Assembly (NCBI RefSeq): GCF_023715895.1
Contig: NZ_JAMBOO010000009.1
Coordinates: 1 to 64,000 of the forward strand
Direction of reading: 5' to 3'
Length of the DNA stretch: 64,000 bases
DNA from: Domibacillus indicus
Lineage (GTDB): Bacteria > Bacillota > Bacilli > Bacillales > Domibacillaceae
A program made the position numbers and the translations under genes. Under the pieces are notes generated by a model. The model saw nothing but the letters and a program-made list of their open reading frames with translations, searched no databases and was not told the DNA's origin. This document shows positions 21,041 to 29,998 of this stretch, in pieces (positions within the stretch are counted from its first letter, which is position 1; every line of letters begins with the position of its first letter).

Positions 21041-22282
21041 CTACTTTGCTGCTCCGTTGTCGCCTTCTGAAATCTTATCCTCAACAAATTTTTGCATCGT
21101 TTTCAGCCCTTTATCGATGTCCGTTTCACCGCGGACAATGTCTGGTGCATAAGTGTCTACCGCTTCAGCCACATACGGATAATATTCATATGTGTAAATA
21201 TGAAGCGACTGTGTTTCTTTTTCATTTGATGTAAAGAAAGACTGCGTAAATTTCTTGTATTCTGGGCTTTGGTTTACTTCGTTACTCGCTACAATCTGGC
21301 CGGCTTCCGCCCATTTAATTGAATTTTTGCGGATAAAATCAAGGAAGTCGGCAATCCCTTTTTCTTTTTCTTCTGTTCTTTCTTCATTTTTCAGCATCGC
21401 GAACAAGTGCGAAGATGCTCTGTTTGTAAACTTCTCAGGAGTAGGAGAGTACACATTTGTAACGCCGAAGTTCAACCCTTCAACACCTGCGTGAGCGGTA
21501 GAGCTCCACGTTCCATCCGTTGAGAATAATACGTTGCCGGATTGGAACATTAAATATCCATCTTCCCCGTACGGCGTCATGATTCCCGCATCATTCAAGC
21601 TTTTTACAGATTCAAGCGCTTTTCTCATTACATCTGTATTAACTGCCGGTTTGCCGTTTTCTTGAATGTCTCCATTGAAGTTTTGGATCTGCGCTAAGAT
21701 TACCCAGCCAAGAAGTGCATCGTTGACAACATAATCGCCTTTATCAAGCTTGCCTTGCAGAGAAAGCATTTCGTCGATCGTTACGACATTATCATCAAGA
21801 AAACTTGTCGCATTGTATTTTTCAAGCAGATCTTTGTTGTAGTACATGGCGCTGCTGTGGATATCGAGTGGTACTGTATACTGTGTTCCATCGATGTTGC
21901 CGGATGACCAGGCCTGCAGCAGGTAGTTTTCTTCTTTTAACCCTTCTTTTGAGGAGATAATATCGGTCATCGGCTTTAATACATCTTGTTTAACAAAGCC
22001 TGGTACACGGTCTGCATGAATAATGGATAGATCCGGTACACCTTTGCCAGAATTCAAGACAGTAGACATTTTTGTGTACATATCCGCTGTGACAACATGT
22101 TTTACTTTAATTTCTGGATCTGTTTCGTTATAGGCTTTAACAAGCTCATCCATGTACGCACCGTCTTCTCCAGTCAGCGGCGTCCAAAATGTGATGGTGT
22201 TTTTATCACTGCCGCTGCACCCCGCCAAAATGGTTGTTACAAGAAAAACAATGATCAACGAAAGGCTAAAGCTTTTTTTCAA
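21041..22282 (-). CDS. Oligosaccharide-binding lipoprotein of the CUT1 importer (AraN/AbnE type)
   Basis: A family 1 solute-binding protein of 413 residues. The signal peptide ends in the lipobox LAGC. The mature part opens with NTITFWTPLTGEDGAYMDELVKAYN and has the aromatic and acidic pattern of oligosaccharide receptors. I place the start at a TTG (22280-22282) because GAGGAGGAG lies directly upstream at proper spacing and the signal peptide then begins KKSFSLSL; the longer ATG readings lack a site. It is the first gene of the long minus-strand arabinan operon. A perfect cre lies 90 bp upstream, so CcpA repression is likely. Confidence 0.87.
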   Translation of the reverse strand: MKKSFSLSLIIVFLVTTILAGCSGSDKNTITFWTPLTGEDGAYMDELVKAYNETDPEIKVKHVVTADMYTKMSTVLNSGKGVPDLSIIHADRVPGFVKQDVLKPMTDIISSKEGLKEENYLLQAWSSGNIDGTQYTVPLDIHSSAMYYNKDLLEKYNATSFLDDNVVTIDEMLSLQGKLDKGDYVVNDALLGWVILAQIQNFNGDIQENGKPAVNTDVMRKALESVKSLNDAGIMTPYGEDGYLMFQSGNVLFSTDGTWSSTAHAGVEGLNFGVTNVYSPTPEKFTNRASSHLFAMLKNEERTEEKEKGIADFLDFIRKNSIKWAEAGQIVASNEVNQSPEYKKFTQSFFTSNEKETQSLHIYTYEYYPYVAEAVDTYAPDIVRGETDIDKGLKTMQKFVEDKISEGDNGAAK

Positions 22283-22372
22283 AATGTTCTCCTCCTCATT
22301 CATCCCATTTCTGTTTAGACAATTGATTTTCGGCCTTTGATCAATTAACTTAGTCATATTATAGCTTCATGT

Positions 22373-22386
22373 TGAAAACGCTGTCA
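22373..22386. promoter_or_regulatory. cre site (CcpA operator) before the arabinan operon
   Basis: TGAAAACGCTGTCA fits the consensus TGWAANCGNTNWCA at every position. It lies 90 bp upstream of the receptor gene start in the divergent control region. Confidence 0.85.
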
Positions 22387-22557
22387 ATAACTTATTAATA
22401 AATTATGTATTTAATTATTTTTATTTGATTAATAAATATGTTAATTATATAGCTAAAAAAATATAAATAAAAAAAATAATTAACTTTTTAATTATTTTAT
22501 GTTTTAATTAATCATTATAAAGTTATTGTTTATGTTAATCATAGTTCCGACAGAAAG
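22387..22557. promoter_or_regulatory. AT-rich divergent control region between importer receptor and ArsR-type gene
   Basis: About 170 bp made almost entirely of A and T, in strong contrast with the flanking genes. It repeats short motifs in both orientations: GATTAATAAATATG (22429-22442), TTAATTAATCATTA (22504-22517) and GTTAATCATA (22535-22544). The shared core TTAATCA/TGATTAA is a candidate operator for the ArsR-type regulator that starts at 22569. No small gene is seen here. Confidence 0.4.
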
Positions 22558-22568
22558 AAGGAGTGCTT

Positions 22569-23471
22569 ATGCAATTAGAAATCGACAGCTCTTCGCTCGT
22601 TGTTTATGAGGCGCTGGCAAGCGAAGTCCGCTTAAAGATCATTCAGCTGCTTTCACGGAATAAGATGAATATTAAAGAGCTGGCTGAGGAACTCGGCATC
22701 AGCAGCCCGATCGTCACCAAACATATTAAAAAGCTTGAAGAAGCAGGAATCATTAAAACGGAAAAAGTGCCCGGAAAATCCGGTCAGCAAAAAATCTCCA
22801 TCTTAAAAGTTGATCATATTGAGATTAACTTCCCGAAAAAGATCTTTCACTCGTTTGCTTCGTATGAGTCTTCCATTCCAATCGGCCACTACACTGATTT
22901 CAATGTAAAGCCGACGTGCGGGCTTGCAACGGAAAAAGAATTTATCGGCCGGGTGGATGAACCGCAGTATTTTATGGATCCGCAGCGGGTGGATGCAGAA
23001 ATTCTCTGGTTTACCCAAGGGTTTGTTCAATACAATACAGCCAACTTTTTAAAACCGGGTGAAACATTGCAGCAATTGGAGATTGCGTTGGAACTATCTT
23101 CGGAATTTCCTTTTTCTAACGATGTCTGGCCTTCAGACATTACATTTACTCTGAATGGAATCGAGCTGGGCACGTGGGTAAGCCCTGGCGATTTTGCGGA
23201 TACACGAGGAAAATACACGCCCGACTGGTGGCCGCATAACATCAATCAATATGGACTGTTGAAGACAATCAGGATTACCAAACACGGCACATATATTGAT
23301 GGCGATCCGTTATCCGATCTTTCTGTAGAAGACTTGGATACGACCTGTGACAGATGGACGTTTCGAATCGAAGTGAAGGAAGATGCCGAACATGTTGGAG
23401 GCGCTACCCTTTTTGGAAAAAAATTCGGAAATCATGCCCAGGATATTGTATTTAAACTTTACTATTTATAA
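22569..23471 (+). CDS. ArsR-type transcriptional regulator with a large C-terminal domain
   Basis: A regulator of 300 residues. The N-terminal 80 residues are an ArsR-like winged helix (VYEALASEVRLKIIQLLSR, then MNIKELAEELGISSPIVTKHIKKLEEAGII). The remaining 220 residues are rich in beta-strand and aromatics (VWPSDITFTLNGIELGTWVSPGDF, TPDWWPHNINQYG) and resemble a carbohydrate-binding jelly roll more than a metal site; no cysteine pair of metal sensors is seen. The start is the ATG at 22569, 5 nt after AAGGAG; a GTG at 22563 overlaps that site. It is divergent from the oligosaccharide importer operon, so it probably controls that operon in response to an arabino-oligosaccharide. This sugar role is inference. 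Confidence 0.8.
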   Translation: MQLEIDSSSLVVYEALASEVRLKIIQLLSRNKMNIKELAEELGISSPIVTKHIKKLEEAGIIKTEKVPGKSGQQKISILKVDHIEINFPKKIFHSFASYESSIPIGHYTDFNVKPTCGLATEKEFIGRVDEPQYFMDPQRVDAEILWFTQGFVQYNTANFLKPGETLQQLEIALELSSEFPFSNDVWPSDITFTLNGIELGTWVSPGDFADTRGKYTPDWWPHNINQYGLLKTIRITKHGTYIDGDPLSDLSVEDLDTTCDRWTFRIEVKEDAEHVGGATLFGKKFGNHAQDIVFKLYYL

Positions 23472-23480
23472 GCATTTGAG

Positions 23481-23516
23481 AAAAAGCGGACATTTCACAT
23501 GAAACGTCCGCTTTTT
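23481..23516. terminator. Bidirectional intrinsic terminator
   Basis: AAAAAGCGGAC (23481-23491) pairs with GTCCGCTTTTT (23506-23516). It separates the convergent ArsR-type gene and galM and has A/T runs on both sides. Confidence 0.88.
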
Positions 23517-23520
23517 AACA

Positions 23521-24531
23521 TTATTGGATGCTAAATTGATAAATCGTGTGGGCTGTATACGTTTCTCCTGCACGGATAATGCTTTGCGGAAAGTGCGGCT
23601 GGTGAATAGAATCTGGCAGTCCCTGTGTTTCAAGGCAAAGACCTGCATACTTTCGGGAAATTCCGCCATCCAGTTTTTCTCCGTCTGTTATTTGCGTGCC
23701 AGAATATAAAACAACACAGTTCTGATCCGTTTTCATGCGCAGCACACGGCCGCTTCCCTCATCTGATAGGATGATATCCTCCTGCCCGTTTAACAAGAAT
23801 GGATGATCATATCCTTCACCCGCCAGCTTATTCTGCGGATCACCTGACTCTACACCGGCTCGAATCGGCTGGCCGCGGCGGAAGTCAAAAGCCGTGCCTT
23901 CAACCGGCCGCAGCATGCCGGTCGGCAGAAGTTCCTTATTCAGCTCCCCATACCGGTCGCTGTCGAGCTGGAGCACGTGGTCGGTAATATCCCGCTTTAA
24001 ATCGCCGCTTAAATTAAAATACGTATGGTTGGTCATATTAAGAAGAGTCGGCTGGTCCGAAACTGCTTCGTAATGAATCGCAAATTCATTCTCATCATTC
24101 AGCGTGTACGTAACCACTGCTTTCACATTCCCCGGATACCCGCCTTCCCCATCAGGACTTTCATGGGTGAACCGGACACCGCCTGCTATACATTCCGATT
24201 TCCAAACTACTTTGTCAAAACCGGATTTGCCGCCATGCAGATGATTATTTCCATCGTTTTGTTCAAGTGTATACGTTTTTCCGTCCAGCTCGAACGATCC
24301 GCTGCCGATCCGTCCGGCAAACCGGCCAATTATCGCTCCCAAATACCACGGATTTTGAACATAACGATCTGCATTCTCATAGCCGAGTACAACGTTTTCC
24401 AGCTTTCCTTCCCGGTCCGGCACAACGATTTTCGTAATGATACAGCCATAATCCAAAAACGACACAGTCATGCCATTTTTATTTGACAGCGTAAATTCTT
24501 TTATATTGATGCCATTAATGGTGCCTGTCAT
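23521..24531 (-). CDS. galM: Aldose 1-epimerase
   Basis: A mutarotase of 336 residues that interconverts alpha and beta anomers of aldoses in the cytoplasm. Recognisable segments are GAIIGRFAGRIGSGSFELDGKTY, NDGNNHLHGGKSGFDK with a catalytic His, LLNMTNHTYFNLSGD with the second His, and GLCLETQGLPDSIHQP with the catalytic Glu. I start it at 24531 (MTGTINGI), 9 nt after GGAAAGGA; the ATG at 24540 sits directly on that site. It follows araA by 66 bp and should prepare the arabinose anomer for AraA; B. subtilis keeps galM elsewhere. Confidence 0.92.
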   Translation of the reverse strand: MTGTINGINIKEFTLSNKNGMTVSFLDYGCIITKIVVPDREGKLENVVLGYENADRYVQNPWYLGAIIGRFAGRIGSGSFELDGKTYTLEQNDGNNHLHGGKSGFDKVVWKSECIAGGVRFTHESPDGEGGYPGNVKAVVTYTLNDENEFAIHYEAVSDQPTLLNMTNHTYFNLSGDLKRDITDHVLQLDSDRYGELNKELLPTGMLRPVEGTAFDFRRGQPIRAGVESGDPQNKLAGEGYDHPFLLNGQEDIILSDEGSGRVLRMKTDQNCVVLYSGTQITDGEKLDGGISRKYAGLCLETQGLPDSIHQPHFPQSIIRAGETYTAHTIYQFSIQ

Positions 24532-24597
24532 AATGTCCATTCCTTTCCTTATGAGAAAAAAGGCCAGCCCACGAATGAGACAGCCTCTCCCTTTTGT

Positions 24598-26070
24598 TTA
24601 CTTCCAGATTGCTTCTCCCCACTTCAGCTCGTTGCGAAGCTGGGAGGTTTTTGTGTCCTTATCAATGATGATGCATTCAATGCCGGCCATTTCTGCAAAA
24701 TCATACAGCTGCTCAGCGCTGACAGCGAATGAAAGAACAGTGTGATGGGCTCCGCCTGCGTAAATCCAGGATTCAGTGGCTGTTTTCAAAGACGGCTGCG
24801 GCTTCCACAGCACTTTAGCAACCGGCAGATTTGGCGTTTGCTGCGGTGACTCAACCGCGTCTACCACATTGACGATCAGCCGGTAACGCCCGCCCATCTC
24901 AATAAGTGATGCGTTAACTGCCTGGCCGCTCATACCATCAAACACAAGGCGGGCCGGGTCTGCTTTGCCTCCAATGGACAATGGATTCACAACAATACGC
25001 GGTTTCGAGGCGGCAACAGTCGGGCACACTTCAAGCATGTGCGAGCCAAGAATCATTTCATTGCCGGCTTCTAAATGATACGTATAATCTTCCATAAACG
25101 ATGTCTGTTTGTTGCCTGCCGCGATTTTCATCATGCGGAGCAGAGCGGCTGTGCGCCAGTCGCCTTCACCGGCAAATCCGTAGCCGTCTGCCATCAGCCG
25201 CTGTGCAGCAAGGCCTGGCAGCTGCTCCATGCCGTGCAAATCTTCAAAGTTTGTTGTGAACGCGTTATAATTTCCCCGTTCCAAGAACGAACGAAGCCCA
25301 ATCTCGATTCGTGCCTGTTCTTTGATCGCCGCGCAAATATCATCACTTTCTTCAAATATATATTGCTGCTTGTATTCTTCATAAAGAGAATCGATTTGGT
25401 CCTGTGTGACGTTATTCATTTCTTCTACAAGATCACCAATGCCATAATAGTCTACGACCCAGCCGAATTTAATTTGCGCTTCTACTTTGTCACCATCCGT
25501 AACGGCTACGTTCCGCATATTGTCACCAAAGCGGGCAACCCGGATATTCGGCCCCTCTGTTACCGCGGCGGCGATATTCATCCAGTCGCTTACGCTTTTC
25601 TTAACTGACTCATCCTGCCAGTGGCCGACAATGACTTTGCGGCCAATTTGCATACGTGTACCGATAAATCCATACTCACGGTCTCCGTGTGCCGCCTGGT
25701 TTAGATTCATAAAGTCCATATCAATGCTGCTCCACGGGATCTCACGGTTAAACTGTGTATGCAGATGAAGAAGCGGCTTTTGCAGCGCTTTCAAACCAGC
25801 AATCCACATTTTCGCCGGAGAAAAAGTATGCATCCAGGTAATGATGCCGGCACAGTTTTCATCGCTGTTCGCCTGTTGCATCAACTGGTGAATATCTCCG
25901 GATGTTGTCAGTACTTCTTTAAAAACAATCGGGTAAGACAGCTCAGCCTCTCCATTTAGTCCATTTACGACTTCCTCTGAATTTTTCTGAACTTCTTGCA
26001 GCGCTTCTTCTCCGTACAAGTGCTGGCTTCCTGTAACAAACCAAAATTCTTTCTTATCTATTGCTAACAT
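24598..26070 (-). CDS. araA: L-arabinose isomerase
   Basis: A protein of 490 residues, close to the 496 of B. subtilis AraA. It converts L-arabinose to L-ribulose using Mn2+. The N-terminus EFWFVTGSQHLYGEEALQEV is a family signature. The metal- and substrate-site segments GFAGEGDWRTAALLRMMK (Glu), TSFMEDYTYHLEAGNEMILGSHMLEVCP (Glu and His) and GGAHHTVLSFA (His) are all present. It is the third gene of araD-araB-araA-galM, an order different from the B. subtilis araABD operon. AAGGGAG precedes the start. Confidence 0.97.
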   Translation of the reverse strand: MLAIDKKEFWFVTGSQHLYGEEALQEVQKNSEEVVNGLNGEAELSYPIVFKEVLTTSGDIHQLMQQANSDENCAGIITWMHTFSPAKMWIAGLKALQKPLLHLHTQFNREIPWSSIDMDFMNLNQAAHGDREYGFIGTRMQIGRKVIVGHWQDESVKKSVSDWMNIAAAVTEGPNIRVARFGDNMRNVAVTDGDKVEAQIKFGWVVDYYGIGDLVEEMNNVTQDQIDSLYEEYKQQYIFEESDDICAAIKEQARIEIGLRSFLERGNYNAFTTNFEDLHGMEQLPGLAAQRLMADGYGFAGEGDWRTAALLRMMKIAAGNKQTSFMEDYTYHLEAGNEMILGSHMLEVCPTVAASKPRIVVNPLSIGGKADPARLVFDGMSGQAVNASLIEMGGRYRLIVNVVDAVESPQQTPNLPVAKVLWKPQPSLKTATESWIYAGGAHHTVLSFAVSAEQLYDFAEMAGIECIIIDKDTKTSQLRNELKWGEAIWK

Positions 26071-26158
26071 ACTTCTCGCTCCCTTGAGTTATTTTCGCCC
26101 CTAACAGGTGCATTCAATATATTTGATTCATTCAAGACCGGCCTAAGAAACTTTTTCT

Positions 26159-27793
26159 TTAAACCAGCTGCTCCACCTTCTTCTGAATGAGTAAATGATC
26201 AATAGCTGCTTGCTCAATGGCAAGTCCTTGTTTATAACGATCCATAAAGGCTTCAAAACCTTCCACATCTTCTTCGTCTGCCTCTACTTCCACGCCGACA
26301 TTGTCGCCAAATACCTTTTTATCCAGATACTCTTCTAATGATTCATTTTCTTCTTTATTAGCTGTAAAAGATGCAAGCAGCGCAATTCCCCAAGCACCGC
26401 CTTCACCAGCAGTTTCCATAACAGATACAGGCGCATTCATGGCTGCGGCCATGATCTTCTGTCCAACACCTTTGGTCTTAAACAGACCTCCATGTCCCAA
26501 AATCTTGTCGATCCCAATATTTTCTTCATGTAAAAGAATATCCATTCCGATTTTCAAAGTGCCAAGTGCCGAAAATAAATGTACACGCATAAAGTTTGCA
26601 AGGTTAAAATTACTTTCTGGCGAACGGACGAATAACGGCCGGCCTTCTCTCATTCCTGTAATATTCTCACCAGAATAATAACCGTAAGACAGTAGTCCTC
26701 CGCAATCCTTATCCCCTTCAAGAGCCTTATTGAACAAGACTTCAAACAGTTTATCCTTATTTACTTGATAACCCAGGGCTTCTGAAAACTCTTCGAACAG
26801 CTTCATCCAGGCATTGATGTCAGAGGAACAATTATTCGCGTGAACCATACCAACTAAGCTTCCAGAAGGCGTGGTCACGAGGTCGATTTCTGGATAAACC
26901 TTTTTCAATTCTTTTTCCAGCACGATCATCGCAAATACTGACGTTCCTGCTGAAACATTTCCTGTACGCTGGGCAACACTGTTGGTTGCAACCATACCCG
27001 TTCCTGCGTCGCCTTCTGGAGGACATAGCGGAATGCCAGCTTGAAGGTTTCCACTCACGTCTAATAGCTTGGCGCCATCTTCTGATAATTGCCCGGCTTC
27101 ATCACCCGCCTGCATCGCCTGCGGCAAAATCTCTTTCAACTTCCATGGATAATTTTTTTGAATGATCAAATCATTAAAAGCTTGAATCATCCTTGTATCG
27201 TAATCCTTTGTTTCCACATCAATTGGAAACATACCAGAAGCATCTCCAACCCCTAAAACTTTTTGGCCGGTCAGTTTCCAATGGATATAGCCAGCTAATG
27301 TTGTGAAGAAATCAATATTTTCTACATGTTCTTCTCCGTTTATAATCGCTTGATATAAATGAGCAATACTCCATCTTTGCGGGATATTATAATTAAAAAG
27401 GGCTGTTAATTCTTTTTCTGCCTGTTCAGTGATCGAGTTCCTCCATGTACGGAATGGAACCAGCAGCTCTCCGTCTTTATTAAATGCCATATAGCCGTGC
27501 ATCATCGCACTAAAGCCAATGGCGCCAACCTTTTGAAGGATTACTCCATACTTTTCTTTCACTTCATTTGCCATCTCTTGATAACTTGTTTGAAGACCTT
27601 TCCAAATGTCATCAAGAGAATATGTCCATATTCCCTCTTCCAAACGATTCTCCCATTCATAGCTTCCAGAAGCTATGGGCGAGTGATTAGAGTCAATCAA
27701 AACGGCCTTGATGCGAGTAGAACCAAACTCAATACCTAAAGCTGTTCGACTGCTAGCGATATCAGCTTTTATTAGATCCAGCTTATTCATCAT
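26159..27793 (-). CDS. araB: FGGY-family kinase, ribulokinase of non-Bacillus type
   Basis: A sugar kinase of 544 residues between araA and araD, so almost surely the L-ribulokinase. The FGGY hallmarks are the N-terminal phosphate loop [16 protein letters not shown], the [12 protein letters not shown] segment, and a C-terminal ATPase lobe with [10 protein letters not shown]-like and [17 protein letters not shown] stretches. It is clearly not the B. subtilis AraB type (which opens MAYTIGVDFGTLSGRAVLV); it resembles the alternative kinase found in arabinose loci of clostridia and Bacteroidetes. Base composition is visibly more AT-rich than araA and araD on either side, which suggests replacement by transfer. 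The spacing is 88 bp to araA and 113 bp to araD. Confidence 0.85.
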   Translation of the reverse strand: MMNKLDLIKADIASSRTALGIEFGSTRIKAVLIDSNHSPIASGSYEWENRLEEGIWTYSLDDIWKGLQTSYQEMANEVKEKYGVILQKVGAIGFSAMMHGYMAFNKDGELLVPFRTWRNSITEQAEKELTALFNYNIPQRWSIAHLYQAIINGEEHVENIDFFTTLAGYIHWKLTGQKVLGVGDASGMFPIDVETKDYDTRMIQAFNDLIIQKNYPWKLKEILPQAMQAGDEAGQLSEDGAKLLDVSGNLQAGIPLCPPEGDAGTGMVATNSVAQRTGNVSAGTSVFAMIVLEKELKKVYPEIDLVTTPSGSLVGMVHANNCSSDINAWMKLFEEFSEALGYQVNKDKLFEVLFNKALEGDKDCGGLLSYGYYSGENITGMREGRPLFVRSPESNFNLANFMRVHLFSALGTLKIGMDILLHEENIGIDKILGHGGLFKTKGVGQKIMAAAMNAPVSVMETAGEGGAWGIALLASFTANKEENESLEEYLDKKVFGDNVGVEVEADEEDVEGFEAFMDRYKQGLAIEQAAIDHLLIQKKVEQLV

Positions 27794-27906
27794 TCAGCCA
27801 CTTCCTTTTAATCGATAATGTACGATTCCTCATTAGACTTTGCCGGGTGCTGAAGGGTTCATTTATAGTCAGGTCCCGAAGCCCTTATCAACGACGCCAT
27901 AACGGT

Positions 27907-28599
27907 TTATCCTTTTTGCCCGTAATAGGCGTTAACTCCGTGTTTCCGCAAATAGTGCTTATCCAGCAAAAATTGGTCAATCGGCTCAGTGTCCGGATTC
28001 AACTGAAACGTATTCAAGCCCATCTTAGCCACTTCTTCCAGTACAACTGCATTATGAACCGCTTCGCTCGGCGTTTTTCCCCAGTTAAAAGGCGCATGTC
28101 CGTACACGAGAACACCAGGCATCGCTTTTGGATCAAGGTGTGTAAAAGTTTCAATAATGACATTACCGGTCTCCACTTCATATGCCTGTTCAATTTCCTC
28201 CCTTGTCAGCGGGCGGGTACAGGGAACTTCTCCATAGTAATAATCAGCATGTGTAGTTCCAAGCGCCGGAATGGCTCTGCCCGCCTGCGCCCAGCTTGTA
28301 GCACAGGGAGAGTGAGTATGAACCACGCCGCCAATTCCCGAAAAATGCTTGTATAGAATCAAGTGCGTGGCTGTATCTGATGAAGGCTTTAACGTCCCTT
28401 CCACTACATTTCCGTCCAAATCTACGACAACCATGTCTTCTACAGTCAGCTGGTCATACGCAATGCCGCTCGGTTTAATAACAACGAGCTGCTCCCTTTC
28501 GTCGAAACCGCTTACATTACCCCAAGTAAAAGTAACGAGTCCATGCTTCGGAAGAGATAAATTCGCTTCCAGCACTTCCTGTTTTAATTGATCCAGCAT
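27907..28599 (-). CDS. araD: L-ribulose-5-phosphate 4-epimerase
   Basis: A class II aldolase-fold epimerase of 230 residues, full length, making D-xylulose 5-phosphate. Zn2+ ligands are visible in [15 protein letters not shown] (two His) and the later HAPFNWG His; [10 protein letters not shown] and the substrate loop KPSG are also typical. The start is the ATG at 28599 (MLDQLKQEV), 7 nt after AGGAGG. It is the first gene of araDBA-galM. Two AraR boxes 42 bp apart lie immediately upstream. Confidence 0.95.
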   Translation of the reverse strand: MLDQLKQEVLEANLSLPKHGLVTFTWGNVSGFDEREQLVVIKPSGIAYDQLTVEDMVVVDLDGNVVEGTLKPSSDTATHLILYKHFSGIGGVVHTHSPCATSWAQAGRAIPALGTTHADYYYGEVPCTRPLTREEIEQAYEVETGNVIIETFTHLDPKAMPGVLVYGHAPFNWGKTPSEAVHNAVVLEEVAKMGLNTFQLNPDTEPIDQFLLDKHYLRKHGVNAYYGQKG

Positions 28600-28617
28600 A
28601 ATAAGCCTCCTCATTCC

Positions 28618-28676
28618 AACTTGTACGTATATATTAACTTCTTAAGATTCATAATAGTACAATATGTACGCATAAT
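28618..28676. promoter_or_regulatory. Paired AraR operators in front of araD
   Basis: AACTTGTACGTATATATT (28618-28635) and CAATATGTACGCATAAT (28660-28676) both carry the AraR core TGTACG. Their centres are 42 bp apart, four helical turns. The paired in-phase operators of the B. subtilis ara metabolic operon have the same spacing and bind AraR cooperatively. Confidence 0.75.
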
Positions 28677-28737
28677 CAATATCTATTATGATAATTTTTC
28701 AATAACTTGCAGAAAAAACAAAAAGCACATAAACAAG

Positions 28738-29868
28738 TTACTGTTTATGTGCTTCTTCTGCTATTTTAACCGATGACCGAATGTGAAGCTCCGGTTCAAA
28801 TAAAATGGATTCCTGCTTTGGTTCCCTTTGTGCTGCTGACCCTTTTCTCTCTTGAACAAGTTCTAAAACGAGCCGAGCCGCTTCCCTGCCAAGATCACTT
28901 TTTGGGTGTGTAACTGTGGTAAGCTTGACTTCAGATACATCCGCTAAAAAGGAGTCATCGTATCCAACCATGGCGATATCGTCCGGGACACGAAGTTTTT
29001 TCTCACGCAGAAGGTTCAGCAGGCTGAGCGCCAGCTGGTCATTGTAGCATACAAGAGAATCCAGTGCCCTGTCTCCCTGCTGTTTGAGCAGCTGCTCCAG
29101 CTCCCGAGCCGGCTTGCTTTCTTTTTCCTCGGTATAATACGTGATAATATTTTGCGGTTCAATGGGAATCCGGTGCTTCCGATGTGCTTTCAGGAAGCCT
29201 TTCATCCGTTTGACCCCCTGGATATCGTCGGTTTTAAAAAACCCGGCAATATTCCGGTAACCCTGCTTAATTAAAAACTCTGTCTGCAAAAAACCGCCTC
29301 GTTCGTCATCCACTGCGACATAAAGAGGCTCAAGCTCATCATAGTAGGCATTTATCATCACATAGGGAATGTTCTGCCGTTCCAAATTTAAATAATAGTT
29401 GATATTCGGATTGCTGAATGCACTTTTGGTTGGTTCAACAATCACTCCATCAAATGAACCGGACAGTATTTTCTCTAAAATCTCCCGTTCTGTTTGATGA
29501 TTGTTGTTTGTGCTGAAAAGTGTGACATGATAGCCCTGCTCGCTTAATACAGATTCCGCACCTCGAATAATGGACGGAAAAATATAATCTGAAATATACG
29601 TTGTAATAAGGGCAATGTTTTTCTGTCCAGCCGGGTCCAAAACCGCACCGTTTGCCTGCCGGTCAGCGCAGAACGTGCCTGCTCCCTGCTCCCGGTAAAG
29701 CCAGCCTTTGTTGACAAGATCGCCTATTGCAAGCCTGACCGTATGGCGGCTGACTCCAAACTCCTTCATCAGCTCACTTTCCGAACTGATTTTTTGGTGA
29801 GGCAAAAATGTACCATCCAAAATGCGCGATTGAATCGCTTGTTTCACGATACTGTGTTTGGTTGCCAA
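28738..29868 (-). CDS. araR: Arabinose operon repressor AraR
   Basis: A chimeric repressor of 376 residues: a GntR-type winged helix at residues 1-75 (HQKISSESELMKEFGVSRHTVRLAIGDLVNKGWLYREQGAGTF) fused to a LacI/GalR-type ligand-binding domain (FDGVIVEPTKSAFSNPN, YNDQLALSLLNLL, VGYDDSFLADV). This combination and length are those of B. subtilis AraR. L-arabinose releases it from DNA. Translation starts at a TTG (29868) behind GGAGGTGATC. Boxes that it should bind are at 13490, 28618, 28660 and 29903, the last in its own promoter. It lies upstream of araD on the same strand with 138 bp between. Confidence 0.93.
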   Translation of the reverse strand: MATKHSIVKQAIQSRILDGTFLPHQKISSESELMKEFGVSRHTVRLAIGDLVNKGWLYREQGAGTFCADRQANGAVLDPAGQKNIALITTYISDYIFPSIIRGAESVLSEQGYHVTLFSTNNNHQTEREILEKILSGSFDGVIVEPTKSAFSNPNINYYLNLERQNIPYVMINAYYDELEPLYVAVDDERGGFLQTEFLIKQGYRNIAGFFKTDDIQGVKRMKGFLKAHRKHRIPIEPQNIITYYTEEKESKPARELEQLLKQQGDRALDSLVCYNDQLALSLLNLLREKKLRVPDDIAMVGYDDSFLADVSEVKLTTVTHPKSDLGREAARLVLELVQERKGSAAQREPKQESILFEPELHIRSSVKIAEEAHKQ

Positions 29869-29902
29869 GCGATCACCTCCCCGTTTTGTTTCTTTTCCCT
29901 AT

Positions 29903-29920
29903 AACTTATACGTATATATT
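29903..29920. promoter_or_regulatory. AraR operator before araR (autoregulation)
   Basis: AACTTATACGTATATATT differs from the araD box at 28618 only at one position (A for G in the core). It lies about 35 bp upstream of the araR start. Confidence 0.65.
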
Positions 29921-29998
29921 ATCACAAGAAAAATAAGATGTATGTAGTTTTATTCAGTCAACGAAGAGCCTGCTTCCCGCTGATTCGTCCAAAAAAAA

